From positions 124,001-188,000 of the forward strand of contig WGNC01000018.1 in assembly GCA_016124745.1 (NCBI GenBank): a stretch of DNA of 64,000 nucleotides, written 5' to 3'. The notes beneath the pieces are model-generated. The model searched no databases, had not been told where the DNA came from, and worked only from the letters and a program-made list of their open reading frames with translations. This DNA is from Thiobacillus sp. (GTDB lineage: Bacteria; Pseudomonadota; Gammaproteobacteria; Burkholderiales; Thiobacillaceae). A program made the translations under genes and the position numbers. How positions within the stretch are numbered: position 1 is the stretch's first letter; each line of letters opens with the position of its first letter. This document shows positions 1 to 11,232 of the stretch, piece after piece.

Positions 1-78
1 CTCAGCGACGGCCAGTTGCGTTTCATCGGCGCTGCCTCGATGTTGGGCGGCGTTTTTTTGTTGATGATGTTGAATTGA
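1..78 (+). CDS. DUF2065 family small membrane protein, C-terminal fragment (truncated by window edge)
   Basis: Frame 1 reads LSDGQLRFIGAASMLGGVFLLMMLN* just before hisZ; typical DUF2065 C-terminus in the hflC-DUF2065-hisZ-purA neighbourhood. Confidence 0.6.
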   Translation, partial: LSDGQLRFIGAASMLGGVFLLMMLN

Positions 79-92
79 AGTGTTGAACCGAG

Positions 93-2371
<2,279 letters not shown>

Positions 2372-2392
2372 TGGCCGGGATTGGCAATACAA

Positions 2393-2427
2393 AAGCAAAA
2401 AGCCGACACGAGGTCGGCTTTTTGCTT
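2393..2427. terminator. Bidirectional rho-independent terminator between purA (+) and tRNA-Leu (-)
   Basis: Inverted repeat GCAAAAAGCCGAC-acgag-GTCGGCTTTTTGC (2395-2407/2413-2425) with A-tract and T-tract. Confidence 0.85.
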
Positions 2428-2432
2428 ACATC

Positions 2433-2517
2433 TGGTGCCCGGAAGAGGACTCGAACCTCCACACCTTGCGGCACACGGACCTGAACCGTGCGCGTCTACC
2501 AATTCCGCCATCCGGGC
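2433..2517 (-). tRNA. tRNA-Leu (anticodon CAG)
   Basis: Reverse complement GCCCGGATGGCGGAATTGGTAGACGCGCACGGTTCAGGTCCGTGTGCCGCAAGGTGTGGAGGTTCGAGTCCTCTTCCGGGCACCA: long variable arm, TTCGAGTCC T-loop, encoded CCA. Confidence 0.95.
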
Positions 2518-2529
2518 GATAAGGCGCGC

Positions 2530-2558
2530 ATTCTAGAGAGCAGATAATAGATTGTCAA
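2530..2558 (-). promoter_or_regulatory. Sigma70-type promoter for tRNA-Leu
   Basis: Minus strand TTGACA-N17-TAGAAT followed by a GC-rich discriminator (gcgcgcc), upstream of the tRNA 5' end. Confidence 0.75.
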
Positions 2559-2563
2559 CGAAG

Positions 2564-4864
2564 ATGCCTACAAAAAAATCCCGCAGTCGCGGCAGCAAAC
2601 ACCAGATTCCGGCGATCCGCCGGGCCGACCCCTTCTACGAGCGCGAGGTCGAACGCTACGAGTCGCCGCTGCCAAGCCGCGAATACATCCTGCAGTTGCT
2701 GACGGAGGCCGGCTGCCCGGTCGATGCCGACGCGTTCGCCGAGCAGCTGCTGATCACCGAAGCCGAGCGCGATCTGTTTCAGCGCCGCCTCGGCGCGATG
2801 CAACGCGACGGCCAACTGATGCTCAACCGCAAGCGGCAGCTCTGTCTGCCGGACAAGCTCGACCTGATCCGAGGCCGCGTCGAAGGCCATCCGGACGGTT
2901 TCGGCTTCGTGGTGCCGGAAGAGGGTGGCGACGATCTCTACCTGTCGCCCAAGGAAATGCACCGCGTGCTGCACGGCGACAAGGTACTGGTGCGCGTAGC
3001 CGGCTTCGACCGGCGCGGCCGCCGCGAGGCCAAGATCGTCGAGGTGCTGGAGCACGTCAACAAGTTCATTGTCGGCCGTTACTACACCGAGGGCGGCGTC
3101 GGCTTCCTGATCGCCGAAAACCGCCGCATCAACCAGGACATCCTGGTGCCGGCCGAACACGCGGGCACCGCACGGTCCGGTCAGGTGGTCACGGTGGAAA
3201 TCATCACTCAGCCCGGCGCGCACAACGAGGCGGTGGGACGGGTATCCGAGATTCTGGGCAGTTTTACCGGCCCCGGCATGGAAATCGAGATCGCGCTCAG
3301 GAAGCACGACCTGCCCTATGTGTTCCCGCCCGAGGTGGAAAAGCAGGCGGAGAAGCTGCCGAAAAAGGTGCCCAAGAAGGACATGGAAGGGCGCGAAGAC
3401 ATCCGCCATCTGCCGCTCGTCACCATCGACGGCGAGACCGCGCGCGACTTCGACGACGCCGTCTACTGCGAGCCGCTCGGCCGCAGCGGCTTTCGGCTGG
3501 TCGTCGCCATCGCCGACGTCAGTCACTACGTGAAACCGAAGGATGCACTCGACAGCGAAGGTTTCAACCGCGGCAACTCGGTGTATTTCCCGCGCCGCGT
3601 CATCCCCATGTTGCCCGAAGCGCTGTCCAACGGCCTCTGTTCGCTCAACCCCGAAGTCGACCGGCTGGCCATGGTGTGCGACATGCAGATCAGTGCAGCC
3701 GGCGTGGTCAAGGAATACCGCTTCTACCCGGCGGTGATCTTTTCCCACGCGCGCCTCACCTACAACCAGGTGTGGGACTGGCTTTCCGGCGCCGCCAAGC
3801 CGGAGAAGCAGCAGGCTGCGCTGATGCCTCACCTGCAGGCGCTCGACAAGCTGTTCCGCACCCTGCTGAAGGCGCGTGCCAAGCGCGGCGCCATCGATTT
3901 CGGCTCGACCGAAACGCAGATCATTTTCGACGACCACGGCAAGATCAGGGAGATCGTGCCGGTGATCCGCAACGACGCCCACCGCATCATCGAGGAGTGC
4001 ATGCTGGCGGCCAACGTCTGCGCGTCGGACTACCTGCACGAGAACAAGCAGCCCGCGCTGTTCCGCGTCCACGAGGGACCGACGGCGGAAAAACTTGCTG
4101 CGCTGCGCGGCTTCCTCGCCGAATTCGGCCTCGACCTCGGCGGTGGCGAGAAGCCGCACGCCAAGGACTACGCAGCGCTGCTGGAGAAGATCAAGGACAG
4201 GCCCGATCACGGCCTGCTGCAGACGGTGATGCTGCGCTCGCTCCGACAGGCGGTCTACAGCCCCGACAACAAGGGCCACTTCGGCCTGGCCTACGAGGCC
4301 TACACCCACTTCACCTCGCCGATCCGCCGCTATCCCGATCTGCTGGTGCACCGCGGCATCAAGGCGGTGCTGCTGGGCGAGAAACTGCCCGCCAAGGGGC
4401 TGGCCGAAATCGGCACCCACTGCTCGATGACCGAGCGCCGCGCCGACGACGCCACGCGCGACGTCGATGCCTGGCTGAAGACCTATTTCATGCAGGACCG
4501 CATCGGCGACGAATACAACGGCACCGTCAGCGCGGTGACCAGCTTTGGCATGTTCGTCGCGATCGACGACATCTTCATCGAGGGCCTGGTCCACGTCTCC
4601 GAACTCGGCCAGGACTACTTCCACTACGACCAGGCCAAGCACATGATGCTCGGCGAGCGGACCGGGAAAAGTTATCGCCTGGGCGACCGTGTGCGCATCA
4701 AGGTGATGCGCGCCGACATCGAGACCAGCAAGATCGATTTCAGCCTGGTCGAGCAGGACACCTCTGCCCAGGACATGCAGCGTGCGTTCGCGCAATCGGC
4801 GTCGGAAAAGAAATCCGCCAAGCCTCGATCCGGAAAATCCAAATCGGGTAGCAGGAAGTCATGA
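2564..4864 (+). CDS. rnr: Ribonuclease R
   Basis: RNB domain (TIDGETARDFDDAVYCEP) and S1 domain; ORF track begins at TTG 2552 but ATG 2564 is a plausible start. Confidence 0.95.
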   Translation: MPTKKSRSRGSKHQIPAIRRADPFYEREVERYESPLPSREYILQLLTEAGCPVDADAFAEQLLITEAERDLFQRRLGAMQRDGQLMLNRKRQLCLPDKLDLIRGRVEGHPDGFGFVVPEEGGDDLYLSPKEMHRVLHGDKVLVRVAGFDRRGRREAKIVEVLEHVNKFIVGRYYTEGGVGFLIAENRRINQDILVPAEHAGTARSGQVVTVEIITQPGAHNEAVGRVSEILGSFTGPGMEIEIALRKHDLPYVFPPEVEKQAEKLPKKVPKKDMEGREDIRHLPLVTIDGETARDFDDAVYCEPLGRSGFRLVVAIADVSHYVKPKDALDSEGFNRGNSVYFPRRVIPMLPEALSNGLCSLNPEVDRLAMVCDMQISAAGVVKEYRFYPAVIFSHARLTYNQVWDWLSGAAKPEKQQAALMPHLQALDKLFRTLLKARAKRGAIDFGSTETQIIFDDHGKIREIVPVIRNDAHRIIEECMLAANVCASDYLHENKQPALFRVHEGPTAEKLAALRGFLAEFGLDLGGGEKPHAKDYAALLEKIKDRPDHGLLQTVMLRSLRQAVYSPDNKGHFGLAYEAYTHFTSPIRRYPDLLVHRGIKAVLLGEKLPAKGLAEIGTHCSMTERRADDATRDVDAWLKTYFMQDRIGDEYNGTVSAVTSFGMFVAIDDIFIEGLVHVSELGQDYFHYDQAKHMMLGERTGKSYRLGDRVRIKVMRADIETSKIDFSLVEQDTSAQDMQRAFAQSASEKKSAKPRSGKSKSGSRKS

Positions 4865-5625
4865 GCGAGAAGCCCGCCGACAGACACGCCGCAGAAAAAC
4901 TCATCTACGGCTTTCACCCCGTCCTGGCCCGCCTGCGCCAGGATCCCGCAGGCATCTTCGAAATCTATCTGGACCTGACTCGCCGCGACGCGCGCGCGCG
5001 CGACCTGGTGCATCAGGCGAAGGACAACGGCGTCAAACTCGCGCAGGTCGAGGCTGACCGGCTGACCCGCCTGGTCGGCAAGACCGCCAAGCATCAGGGC
5101 GTCGTCGCCCGCGTCAAGCCGGTCGCGCTCACCCAGTCGCTCGACGAGGTGCTGGATAACATCGAGGGGCCGCCGCTGCTGGTCATCCTCGATGGCGTCA
5201 CCGACCCGCATAATCTGGGTGCGATCCTGCGGTCGGCCGACGCCTTTGGTGTGCACGCCGTCGTCGCGCCGAAGGACAACGCCGTCGGCGTCAACGCCAC
5301 CGTGGAAAAGGTGGCTTCGGGTGCCGCCGAAACCGTGCCCTACATCATGGTCACCAATCTCGCGCGCACGATCGAGGATCTGAAGGAACACAACATCTGG
5401 ATCATCGCCGCCGACATGGACGGCGAGCAGCCCCTGTCCGGCATCGATTGCAAGACCGGCATCGCCTGGGTGCTCGGTGCCGAGGGCGCGGGCATCCGCC
5501 GCCTGGTCAAGCAAAGCTGCGACCAGGTCGCGCGCATCCCGATCGGCGGCACGGTGGAAAGCCTCAACGTGTCGGTGTCGGCAGCGCTGTGCCTGTATGA
5601 AACGGTGCGGCAGCGGGGCGGGTAG
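4861..5625 (+). CDS. rlmB: 23S rRNA (guanosine-2'-O)-methyltransferase RlmB
   Basis: SpoU fold motifs DGVTDPHNLGAILRSADAFGVHAVV, GAEGAGIRRL, PIGGTVESLNVSVSAAL; overlaps the rnr stop. Confidence 0.95.
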   Translation: MSEKPADRHAAEKLIYGFHPVLARLRQDPAGIFEIYLDLTRRDARARDLVHQAKDNGVKLAQVEADRLTRLVGKTAKHQGVVARVKPVALTQSLDEVLDNIEGPPLLVILDGVTDPHNLGAILRSADAFGVHAVVAPKDNAVGVNATVEKVASGAAETVPYIMVTNLARTIEDLKEHNIWIIAADMDGEQPLSGIDCKTGIAWVLGAEGAGIRRLVKQSCDQVARIPIGGTVESLNVSVSAALCLYETVRQRGG

Positions 5626-5671
5626 GTGAGCCTTTCACTTACGACACTATTGACCTGCCGATAGGACTGCC

Positions 5672-5875
5672 ATGAATACGTCCTTGCTGCTGTGGAGCCT
5701 GCTGTTCAGTTCCATCGGGCTGGGATTCTTCATTTACGGCAAGCGGCAGAAGGCGGTCGTCCCGCTGCTCAGCGGGCTGGGCCTGATGATCTACCCGTAT
5801 TTCGTGTCCAGCTCGATTCTTCTTGTTGCAATTGGAGTCGCACTGATGGCCTTGCCCTATTTCGTCAGGGTGTAG
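5672..5875 (+). CDS. Small hypothetical membrane protein (67 aa)
   Basis: Two hydrophobic segments, short intergenic spacing, good coding frame. Confidence 0.6.
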   Translation: MNTSLLLWSLLFSSIGLGFFIYGKRQKAVVPLLSGLGLMIYPYFVSSSILLVAIGVALMALPYFVRV

Positions 5876-5892
5876 GGTGCCGGTGTCAGGCG

Positions 5893-6741
5893 CTATCCCA
5901 GCGCCTGCAAGCGCAACAAACGCGCAGCCTCTTCGTCCTGCGCGTCGTCAATCTCCCGCATCACACTTTCCAGATCGACTGGCGGCAATGTGCATTCGAA
6001 TGCACCGCTGAGTTCGACTTCCGGATTCAGGTTGCCGTGCGCATACCGTGCCCAGATTTCCTGCGCGTAGCGCGTCGTCAACAGCGCCGGCGCGAACTGT
6101 CCGAAGAAGGTCCTCAGATTATTCACATCGCGCGCCAGCATGGCCTGGGCGCGGTGGTTGCCGGCGGCATCGACCGCCTGCGGCAGGTCGATGATGACCG
6201 GTCCATCGGCACCGGCGAGGATGTTGAACTCGGACAGGTCGCCGTGGATGACGCCGGCGCACAGCATGCGCACCACTTCCCGGATCAGGGTGGCGTGATG
6301 GGCGATGGCTTCGGCTTCACTGAACGACACGTCATTGAGCCGGGGCGCGGCGTTGCCGTCTGCGTCCGCCACCAGTTCCATCAGCAGGACGCCTTCGTGG
6401 AAGTTGTAAGGCGTCGGCACGCGTACGCCGGCGGCGGCCAACCGATACAGCGCATCGACCTCGGCGCTTTGCCAGGCGGCTTCCTGCATCTCGCGTCCGT
6501 ATTTCGTTCCCTTTGCCATGGCGCGGGCCTGGCGGCTGTTCCTGGTCTTGCGGTTTTCGGTGTAGTCGATGGCCTGGCGGAAGCTGCGCTTGTTCGCTTC
6601 CTTGTAGACCTTGGCGCAGCGGATCTCGTCACCGCAGTGCACCACGAAGACCATGGCCTCCTTGCCGCTCATGAGCTGACGCACGACACCGTCGATGAGG
6701 CCGTCTTCGAGCAGGGGTTCGAGGCGCTTGGGAATTTTCAT
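5893..6741 (-). CDS. RIO1-type serine/threonine protein kinase
   Basis: GKEAMVFVV...CAKVYKE, HGDLSEFNIL and IDLPQAVD kinase motifs. Confidence 0.85.
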   Translation of the reverse strand: MKIPKRLEPLLEDGLIDGVVRQLMSGKEAMVFVVHCGDEIRCAKVYKEANKRSFRQAIDYTENRKTRNSRQARAMAKGTKYGREMQEAAWQSAEVDALYRLAAAGVRVPTPYNFHEGVLLMELVADADGNAAPRLNDVSFSEAEAIAHHATLIREVVRMLCAGVIHGDLSEFNILAGADGPVIIDLPQAVDAAGNHRAQAMLARDVNNLRTFFGQFAPALLTTRYAQEIWARYAHGNLNPEVELSGAFECTLPPVDLESVMREIDDAQDEEAARLLRLQALG

Positions 6742-6789
6742 GAACGGATTTGTCGGTGTGGTTGCATGATTTTAAGGGGGGCGGTCAAG

Positions 6790-6863
6790 CCCTTCGAAGG
6801 GCCTGTCCTGAGCATGGTCGACGGGCCTGTCCTGAGCAGCGTCGAAGGGCTCAGGGCGAACGG
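6790..6863. repeat. Dispersed REP-like palindromic repeat with two 24-bp direct subunits
   Basis: GGGCCTGTCCTGAGCANNGTCGAM at 6799 and 6823, flanked by CCCTTCGAAGGG and GTCGAAGGGCTCAGGGCGAACGG; resembles the common CTTCGACAAGCTCAGGGCGAACGG repeat class. Confidence 0.75.
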
Positions 6864-6893
6864 TGGTTGGCTTCGGCGTGTGGTAGGTGGGGC

Positions 6894-8606
6894 TTAGCCA
6901 CGCACCTTGCGGTACGCTTCGAGCAGACGCTGGTGAATCGCGCTGCCCTCGAAGTTGCTGCCGAGTGTCATCAGCCCGAAGAAGCGCTCGTCCTGGTTGA
7001 ACAGCGCGAATGCCTTTTGCAGCGTCTCGCGGCCGTACATCAGCGCGAGCGCGGCCTCGAAGGGGCTGGGGTCGTCGAGCTGGACGAGGTCGGCGATGCA
7101 GCGATAGACCTTGAGGCGCGCTTCGCTGCGCTGGCCATACTGGGCGATCCAGCTGCAGCCTTCGAGAATGGCGTCGTCGTCGCCGAGCGCCAGGGCGAGC
7201 AGCAGCTTGATTTCGCCGACACGGATGTCGGTCCAGGGCGAGTCTGCGTCGGGGGCGAGGCCGATCAGCACGGTGACGAGGCGGTCATCGGCCAGTTCCA
7301 GTTCAGTCATCCTGTCGAGCAGTTCGGCGCACTCGTCGTCGGTCAGCTCGGGCAGGCGTGCAAGCGCCGGGCGGATCAGGTTGCCGACGCTGTTGTTCTC
7401 GAATTCGAGTTCCTCGACCGGATAGATCTCGGACACGCCCGGCACCAGGATGCGGCAGGCGTAGACGCCGAGGTGGGTGAAGTCGGCGATATAGAGCTCG
7501 TGTCCGGCGTCGTGCAGCGCATTCACCGACCACGCGTAATCCTCTTCGGTGGTGGTGCCGAAATTCCAGTCGGCGAATTCGAAGTCGGGCGTGTCGCGCA
7601 GGAACTGCCAGCTGATGACGCCGCTGGAATCGACGAAATGGATTTCCAGGTTCTGCGGGTCGGCGATCTCGGCTTGATCGAATCCCGGCGCGGGGAAGCC
7701 CGCCAGCGATGCGAGCGCGCGACCCTGCAGCAGTTCGGTCAGCGCGCGTTCCAGTGCCACCTCGAAGCGCGGGTGCGCACCGAAGCTGGCGAAGCAGCCC
7801 TGGTCGTCGGGATGCAGCAGGGTGACGTTCATCACCGGATACTGACCACCGAGCGAGGCATCCTTCACCAGGATGCCGAAACCCGCTTCGCGCAGGTCGC
7901 GAATGCCGGCGGCGATGTGCGGATAGCGCTCGATCACGGCCTCGGGCACGTCGGGCAGGCAGATGCCTTCCTCGATGATGCGGAACTTGATGTGGCGCTC
8001 GAAGATTTCGGCCAGCGCCTGGGTGCGCGCCTCCTTCAGCGTGTTGCCAGCCGACATGCCGTTGCTGACGTAGAGGTTGCCGATGAGGTTGACCGGGAAA
8101 TACACGGTTTCGCCGTCGCGCAATCGCTGGTAGGGAAGGGCGCAGATACCGCGCTCGGTGTTGCCGGAGTTGAGGTCGACCAGCTGGTCGGCGCGCGTGC
8201 CGTTATCCGGGTTGTACATGGCCTGCAGCTCGGGGGTGAGCAGGTCCTGCGGCCAGGCGTCACCCTCGAGCGCAAACCAGCGCTCGTCGGGATGGTGGAC
8301 GTAGGAGCGCTTGCCGATCGTCTCGCCCAGATAGAAATGGGTCCAGAAATAATTGGTCGACAAGCGCTCGAAATACTCGCCCAGCGCACTCGCCCGCGCA
8401 GCCAGCTCCGACGCGCCCTTGCCGTTGGTGAACAGCAGCGGGCAGTCGCGGTCGCGGATGTGCACCGACCACACGCCTTCCACCGGGTTGAGCCAGGAGC
8501 GTTCCTCGACGTGAAAGCCCAGTGCGTCGAGCCTGGCCTGCAGGGTGGCGATCGACGCTTCGAGCGAAGCGTCCTTGCCGGGGATGAAATGTTCGGAGGT
8601 GGACAT
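6894..8606 (-). CDS. ycaO: YcaO family protein (E. coli YcaO-like, ribosomal protein S12 methylthiotransferase accessory type)
   Basis: YcaO domain (GKGASELAARASALGEYFERLSTNYFW, EARTQALAEIFERHIKFRIIEEG, FASFGAHPRFEVALERALTELLQGR) plus C-terminal helical extension; start at MSTSEHF. Confidence 0.88.
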   Translation of the reverse strand: MSTSEHFIPGKDASLEASIATLQARLDALGFHVEERSWLNPVEGVWSVHIRDRDCPLLFTNGKGASELAARASALGEYFERLSTNYFWTHFYLGETIGKRSYVHHPDERWFALEGDAWPQDLLTPELQAMYNPDNGTRADQLVDLNSGNTERGICALPYQRLRDGETVYFPVNLIGNLYVSNGMSAGNTLKEARTQALAEIFERHIKFRIIEEGICLPDVPEAVIERYPHIAAGIRDLREAGFGILVKDASLGGQYPVMNVTLLHPDDQGCFASFGAHPRFEVALERALTELLQGRALASLAGFPAPGFDQAEIADPQNLEIHFVDSSGVISWQFLRDTPDFEFADWNFGTTTEEDYAWSVNALHDAGHELYIADFTHLGVYACRILVPGVSEIYPVEELEFENNSVGNLIRPALARLPELTDDECAELLDRMTELELADDRLVTVLIGLAPDADSPWTDIRVGEIKLLLALALGDDDAILEGCSWIAQYGQRSEARLKVYRCIADLVQLDDPSPFEAALALMYGRETLQKAFALFNQDERFFGLMTLGSNFEGSAIHQRLLEAYRKVRG

Positions 8607-8719
8607 GGGGAAAGCATGGGAAGGAAGACCCGACAGCATAAGCGATGCGTCAAGAGCGGCGTAAAATGAAGACCGTTGATCCGGAATACATGGCCGCCTT
8701 CATTCGCGGCTCCCCGCCC

Positions 8720-9385
8720 ATGCCGACCCGTCTGCCTTCATTGTTGTTCGTATGCTGTCTTGCCCTGTCCGGGCCGCTTGCAGCGGGTACGCAGACCTTT
8801 GGTCTCGACGGACAGGCTGCGCAAACCTCGCGTTCGCACGCTGACTGGGTGCGGCAGGCCCAGCTGCTGGAAAGGAAAAAGGACTGGACCGGCTTGCTGC
8901 AATGGGGGCAGGCCTGGGCACAGACCGATGCCCACGATCCGCTGGCCTGGTTTGTTCAGGGGCGCGCCCTGAACGAGCTGGGGCGTCTCGAAGAGGCCAT
9001 TGCAGCGTACCAGCAGAACGTGCGCATCGCGCCCGACGATGTGTGGGCCCGCAACAATCTGGGAAACGCCTATCGCGACAGCGGGCGGTCCCGCGACGCG
9101 ATGCTGGAATATCGCGCGGCCGTTGAAATCGACCCCGATTACATCCAGGCCTGGCACAACCTGGGGCTGACGTTTTATCTGAACAAAGGAGAAGCCGGGG
9201 TGATTCAGGCGCTGCAAAGACTGCAGGCCACCGATCCGGTACTGGCCGATGTCTGGCGCAAACTGGCCATCGACTACTCGATCACGCGCGACAAGCGGGT
9301 GGCGCGCGATGCGGTGCGGGTGCTGCGCGGTCTGAGCGCCGCGGAACGCGAGCGCATGTTCGGCATCCTGTTTGCGGAAAGCTGA
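8720..9385 (+). CDS. TPR repeat periplasmic/secreted protein
   Basis: Signal-like N-terminus MPTRLPSLLFVCCLALSGPLAA and TPR units (AWFVQGRALNELGRLEEAIAAYQQNVRIAPDD, ARNNLGNAYRDSGRSRDAMLEYRAAVEIDPDY). Confidence 0.75.
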   Translation: MPTRLPSLLFVCCLALSGPLAAGTQTFGLDGQAAQTSRSHADWVRQAQLLERKKDWTGLLQWGQAWAQTDAHDPLAWFVQGRALNELGRLEEAIAAYQQNVRIAPDDVWARNNLGNAYRDSGRSRDAMLEYRAAVEIDPDYIQAWHNLGLTFYLNKGEAGVIQALQRLQATDPVLADVWRKLAIDYSITRDKRVARDAVRVLRGLSAAERERMFGILFAES

Positions 9386-9417
9386 TCTTGCCGGTCATGC
9401 CTGCGCGCTGCCGGCAT

Positions 9418-10377
9418 TCATCCTGAAGTCTGTTCGAATTCCGCCACCACCTGCCGCAGCCTGCTGGCCTCCTGTTCCGGTCGCATCAGGCCGCGTCGCA
9501 GGCGGGCGTGTCGCTGCAGCTCCGCATAGAAGGCGGGGTCATCCTCGGCCCGCGACAGCAGCGCCGCCAGTTGCTTCTCGTCACCTGCCGCAAAATAGCC
9601 CGGGTAATCCTCGCCCAGCATGCCGATGTTGCCGGGAACGCGGGAGGCCAGCACCGGCACGTCTGCCGCCAGCGCTTCGCAGATCACGTTGGCGCCGCCT
9701 TCCATGACCGAACTGATGACCATCAGGCGCGCCCGCGACAGGCGCTTCAGCACGGTCCGGTGCGGTACATCGCCGGCCCAGATCCAGCGTGGCAGCTTGT
9801 CTTGCGCCAGTTCGGCCGTGGCGGCCATTTCCTCGCTCAGGGCACTGCCCAGATGCGTCACCTGTATCCGCGAGTGCGCGGGCAGATGGGCCGTTGCCAG
9901 GGCCGCGCGGAAGGGGTCCTTTTCCTCGCGCAGGTGGCCGATCACCAGCACCTCGAAAGCGTTCGGCCTTTCCTTCGTGCGGGCGATGTCGGGTGAGGAC
10001 TGGTAGATGACCCGCGTCTTGGCAGCCAGATGCGGCGGCAACTCGTCGATTCCGCGATCCTGCAGCACGATGAGGCGATGCGCCCATTCCAGCGACTGCC
10101 GGGCGTCGCTGTCCTGGTGGATGTCGCGATAGAGGTCGGTGCCGGTCAGCGCCAGCAGCAGCGGCCGGCTCGGAAAGCGCTCGGCAAAGGCGCGGATCGA
10201 GGCGAAGCTGCGCCGCGCGTGCAGTGCCAGCATCAGGTCGGCCGCGCGGCCGTCCCATTCCACCTGCACCCGCACCGTATGCCCCGCCTCGCGCAGAAAG
10301 CGAGTCCAGCGGGCAGCGGTATGCCAGTTGCCGTTGCGGTGTTCGCGTCCGTAGGGCGTGATGAGAGCGATGCGCAT
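9418..10377 (-). CDS. senB: TIGR04348-type glycosyltransferase, putative selenosugar synthase SenB
   Basis: MRIALITPYGREHRNGNWHTAARWTRFLREAGH, TGTDLYRDI, GHLREEKDPFRAALA, SSVMEGGANVICEALAADVPVLAS; recalled signature of the TIGR04348/SenB family. Confidence 0.65.
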   Translation of the reverse strand: MRIALITPYGREHRNGNWHTAARWTRFLREAGHTVRVQVEWDGRAADLMLALHARRSFASIRAFAERFPSRPLLLALTGTDLYRDIHQDSDARQSLEWAHRLIVLQDRGIDELPPHLAAKTRVIYQSSPDIARTKERPNAFEVLVIGHLREEKDPFRAALATAHLPAHSRIQVTHLGSALSEEMAATAELAQDKLPRWIWAGDVPHRTVLKRLSRARLMVISSVMEGGANVICEALAADVPVLASRVPGNIGMLGEDYPGYFAAGDEKQLAALLSRAEDDPAFYAELQRHARLRRGLMRPEQEASRLRQVVAEFEQTSG

Positions 10378-10421
10378 GGCAGGAGTGTAGCTCGCCACGA
10401 TGAATCGCGGATAATCGGCGC

Positions 10422-11219
10422 ATGACTGGAACCGCCATCACCTCGCGCGACAATGCGATTTTCAAGCGCCTGAAAAAGCTCGCCGAATCGGCCCGTGCGC
10501 GGCGCGAGGCGCGGATGACGCTGCTCGATGGCGAACACCTGCTGGCGGCCTGTCTCGACGCCGGCGGCCAGCCGCATACCCTGGTGCGGGCGGCTTCGTT
10601 CGCTGCCGAGCGCTTCGAACCCTGGGCGGCCCGATGCCCGGACGCCAGGTGCGTCACCCTGCCGGATGCCCTGTTCGCCGAACTTGCGCCCGTCACGACG
10701 CCCACCGGCGTGCTGGCCGAGGCAGCTTGGCTCACGCCGCCGGCCGTCGATGCCGTTCCACTCGTGATCGTGCTGGATGACATCCAGGATCCCGGCAACC
10801 TCGGTGCCATGCTGCGGACCGGCGCGGCGGCGGGCGCCACCCTGGCGGTGCTGTCCCGGGGCTGCCACGATCCCTGGTCGCCCAAGGCGCTGCGCGGCGG
10901 GCAGGGCGCGCAGTTCGTGCTGCCCATGCTGCATGGGGTCGATCTGGCGACCTGGTTGCAGGCCTTCGACGGCGACAGCATTGCGCTGACGCTGGCCGAT
11001 GACAGCGACTTCTATGGCCTCGATCTGGGTGGCCCGCTTGCCCTGGTCGCCGGCAACGAAGGCGCAGGCGTGTCAGCGGCAGTCCGCGATGCGGCCACGG
11101 CGCGCGCGCACATTCCGATGGTGGGCCGGGTCGAGTCGCTGAATGCGGCTGCCGCCCTCGCGGTGGCGGTTTTCGAGGCGGTGCGTCAGCGCCGGGGCCA
11201 GTCGCAGGCAGGCTCCTAG
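10422..11219 (+). CDS. TrmH/SpoU family RNA methyltransferase
   Basis: VLDDIQDPGNLGAMLRTGAAAGA, VAGNEGAGVSAAV, IPMVGRVESLNAAAALAVAVFE. Confidence 0.9.
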   Translation: MTGTAITSRDNAIFKRLKKLAESARARREARMTLLDGEHLLAACLDAGGQPHTLVRAASFAAERFEPWAARCPDARCVTLPDALFAELAPVTTPTGVLAEAAWLTPPAVDAVPLVIVLDDIQDPGNLGAMLRTGAAAGATLAVLSRGCHDPWSPKALRGGQGAQFVLPMLHGVDLATWLQAFDGDSIALTLADDSDFYGLDLGGPLALVAGNEGAGVSAAVRDAATARAHIPMVGRVESLNAAAALAVAVFEAVRQRRGQSQAGS

Positions 11220-11232
11220 GCTGGTCGGACGT

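Noticed and set aside
2555-4795. 746-aa minus-strand ORF antisense to rnr
   Set aside because: Low-complexity His/Asp/Val/Leu-rich shadow translation typical of high-GC antisense frames; the plus strand is clearly RNase R.
6750-8669. 639-aa plus-strand ORF opposite ycaO
   Set aside because: Begins in the REP-like repeat (ACPEHGRRACPEQRRRAQGERW artefact) and runs antisense to a well-supported YcaO protein.
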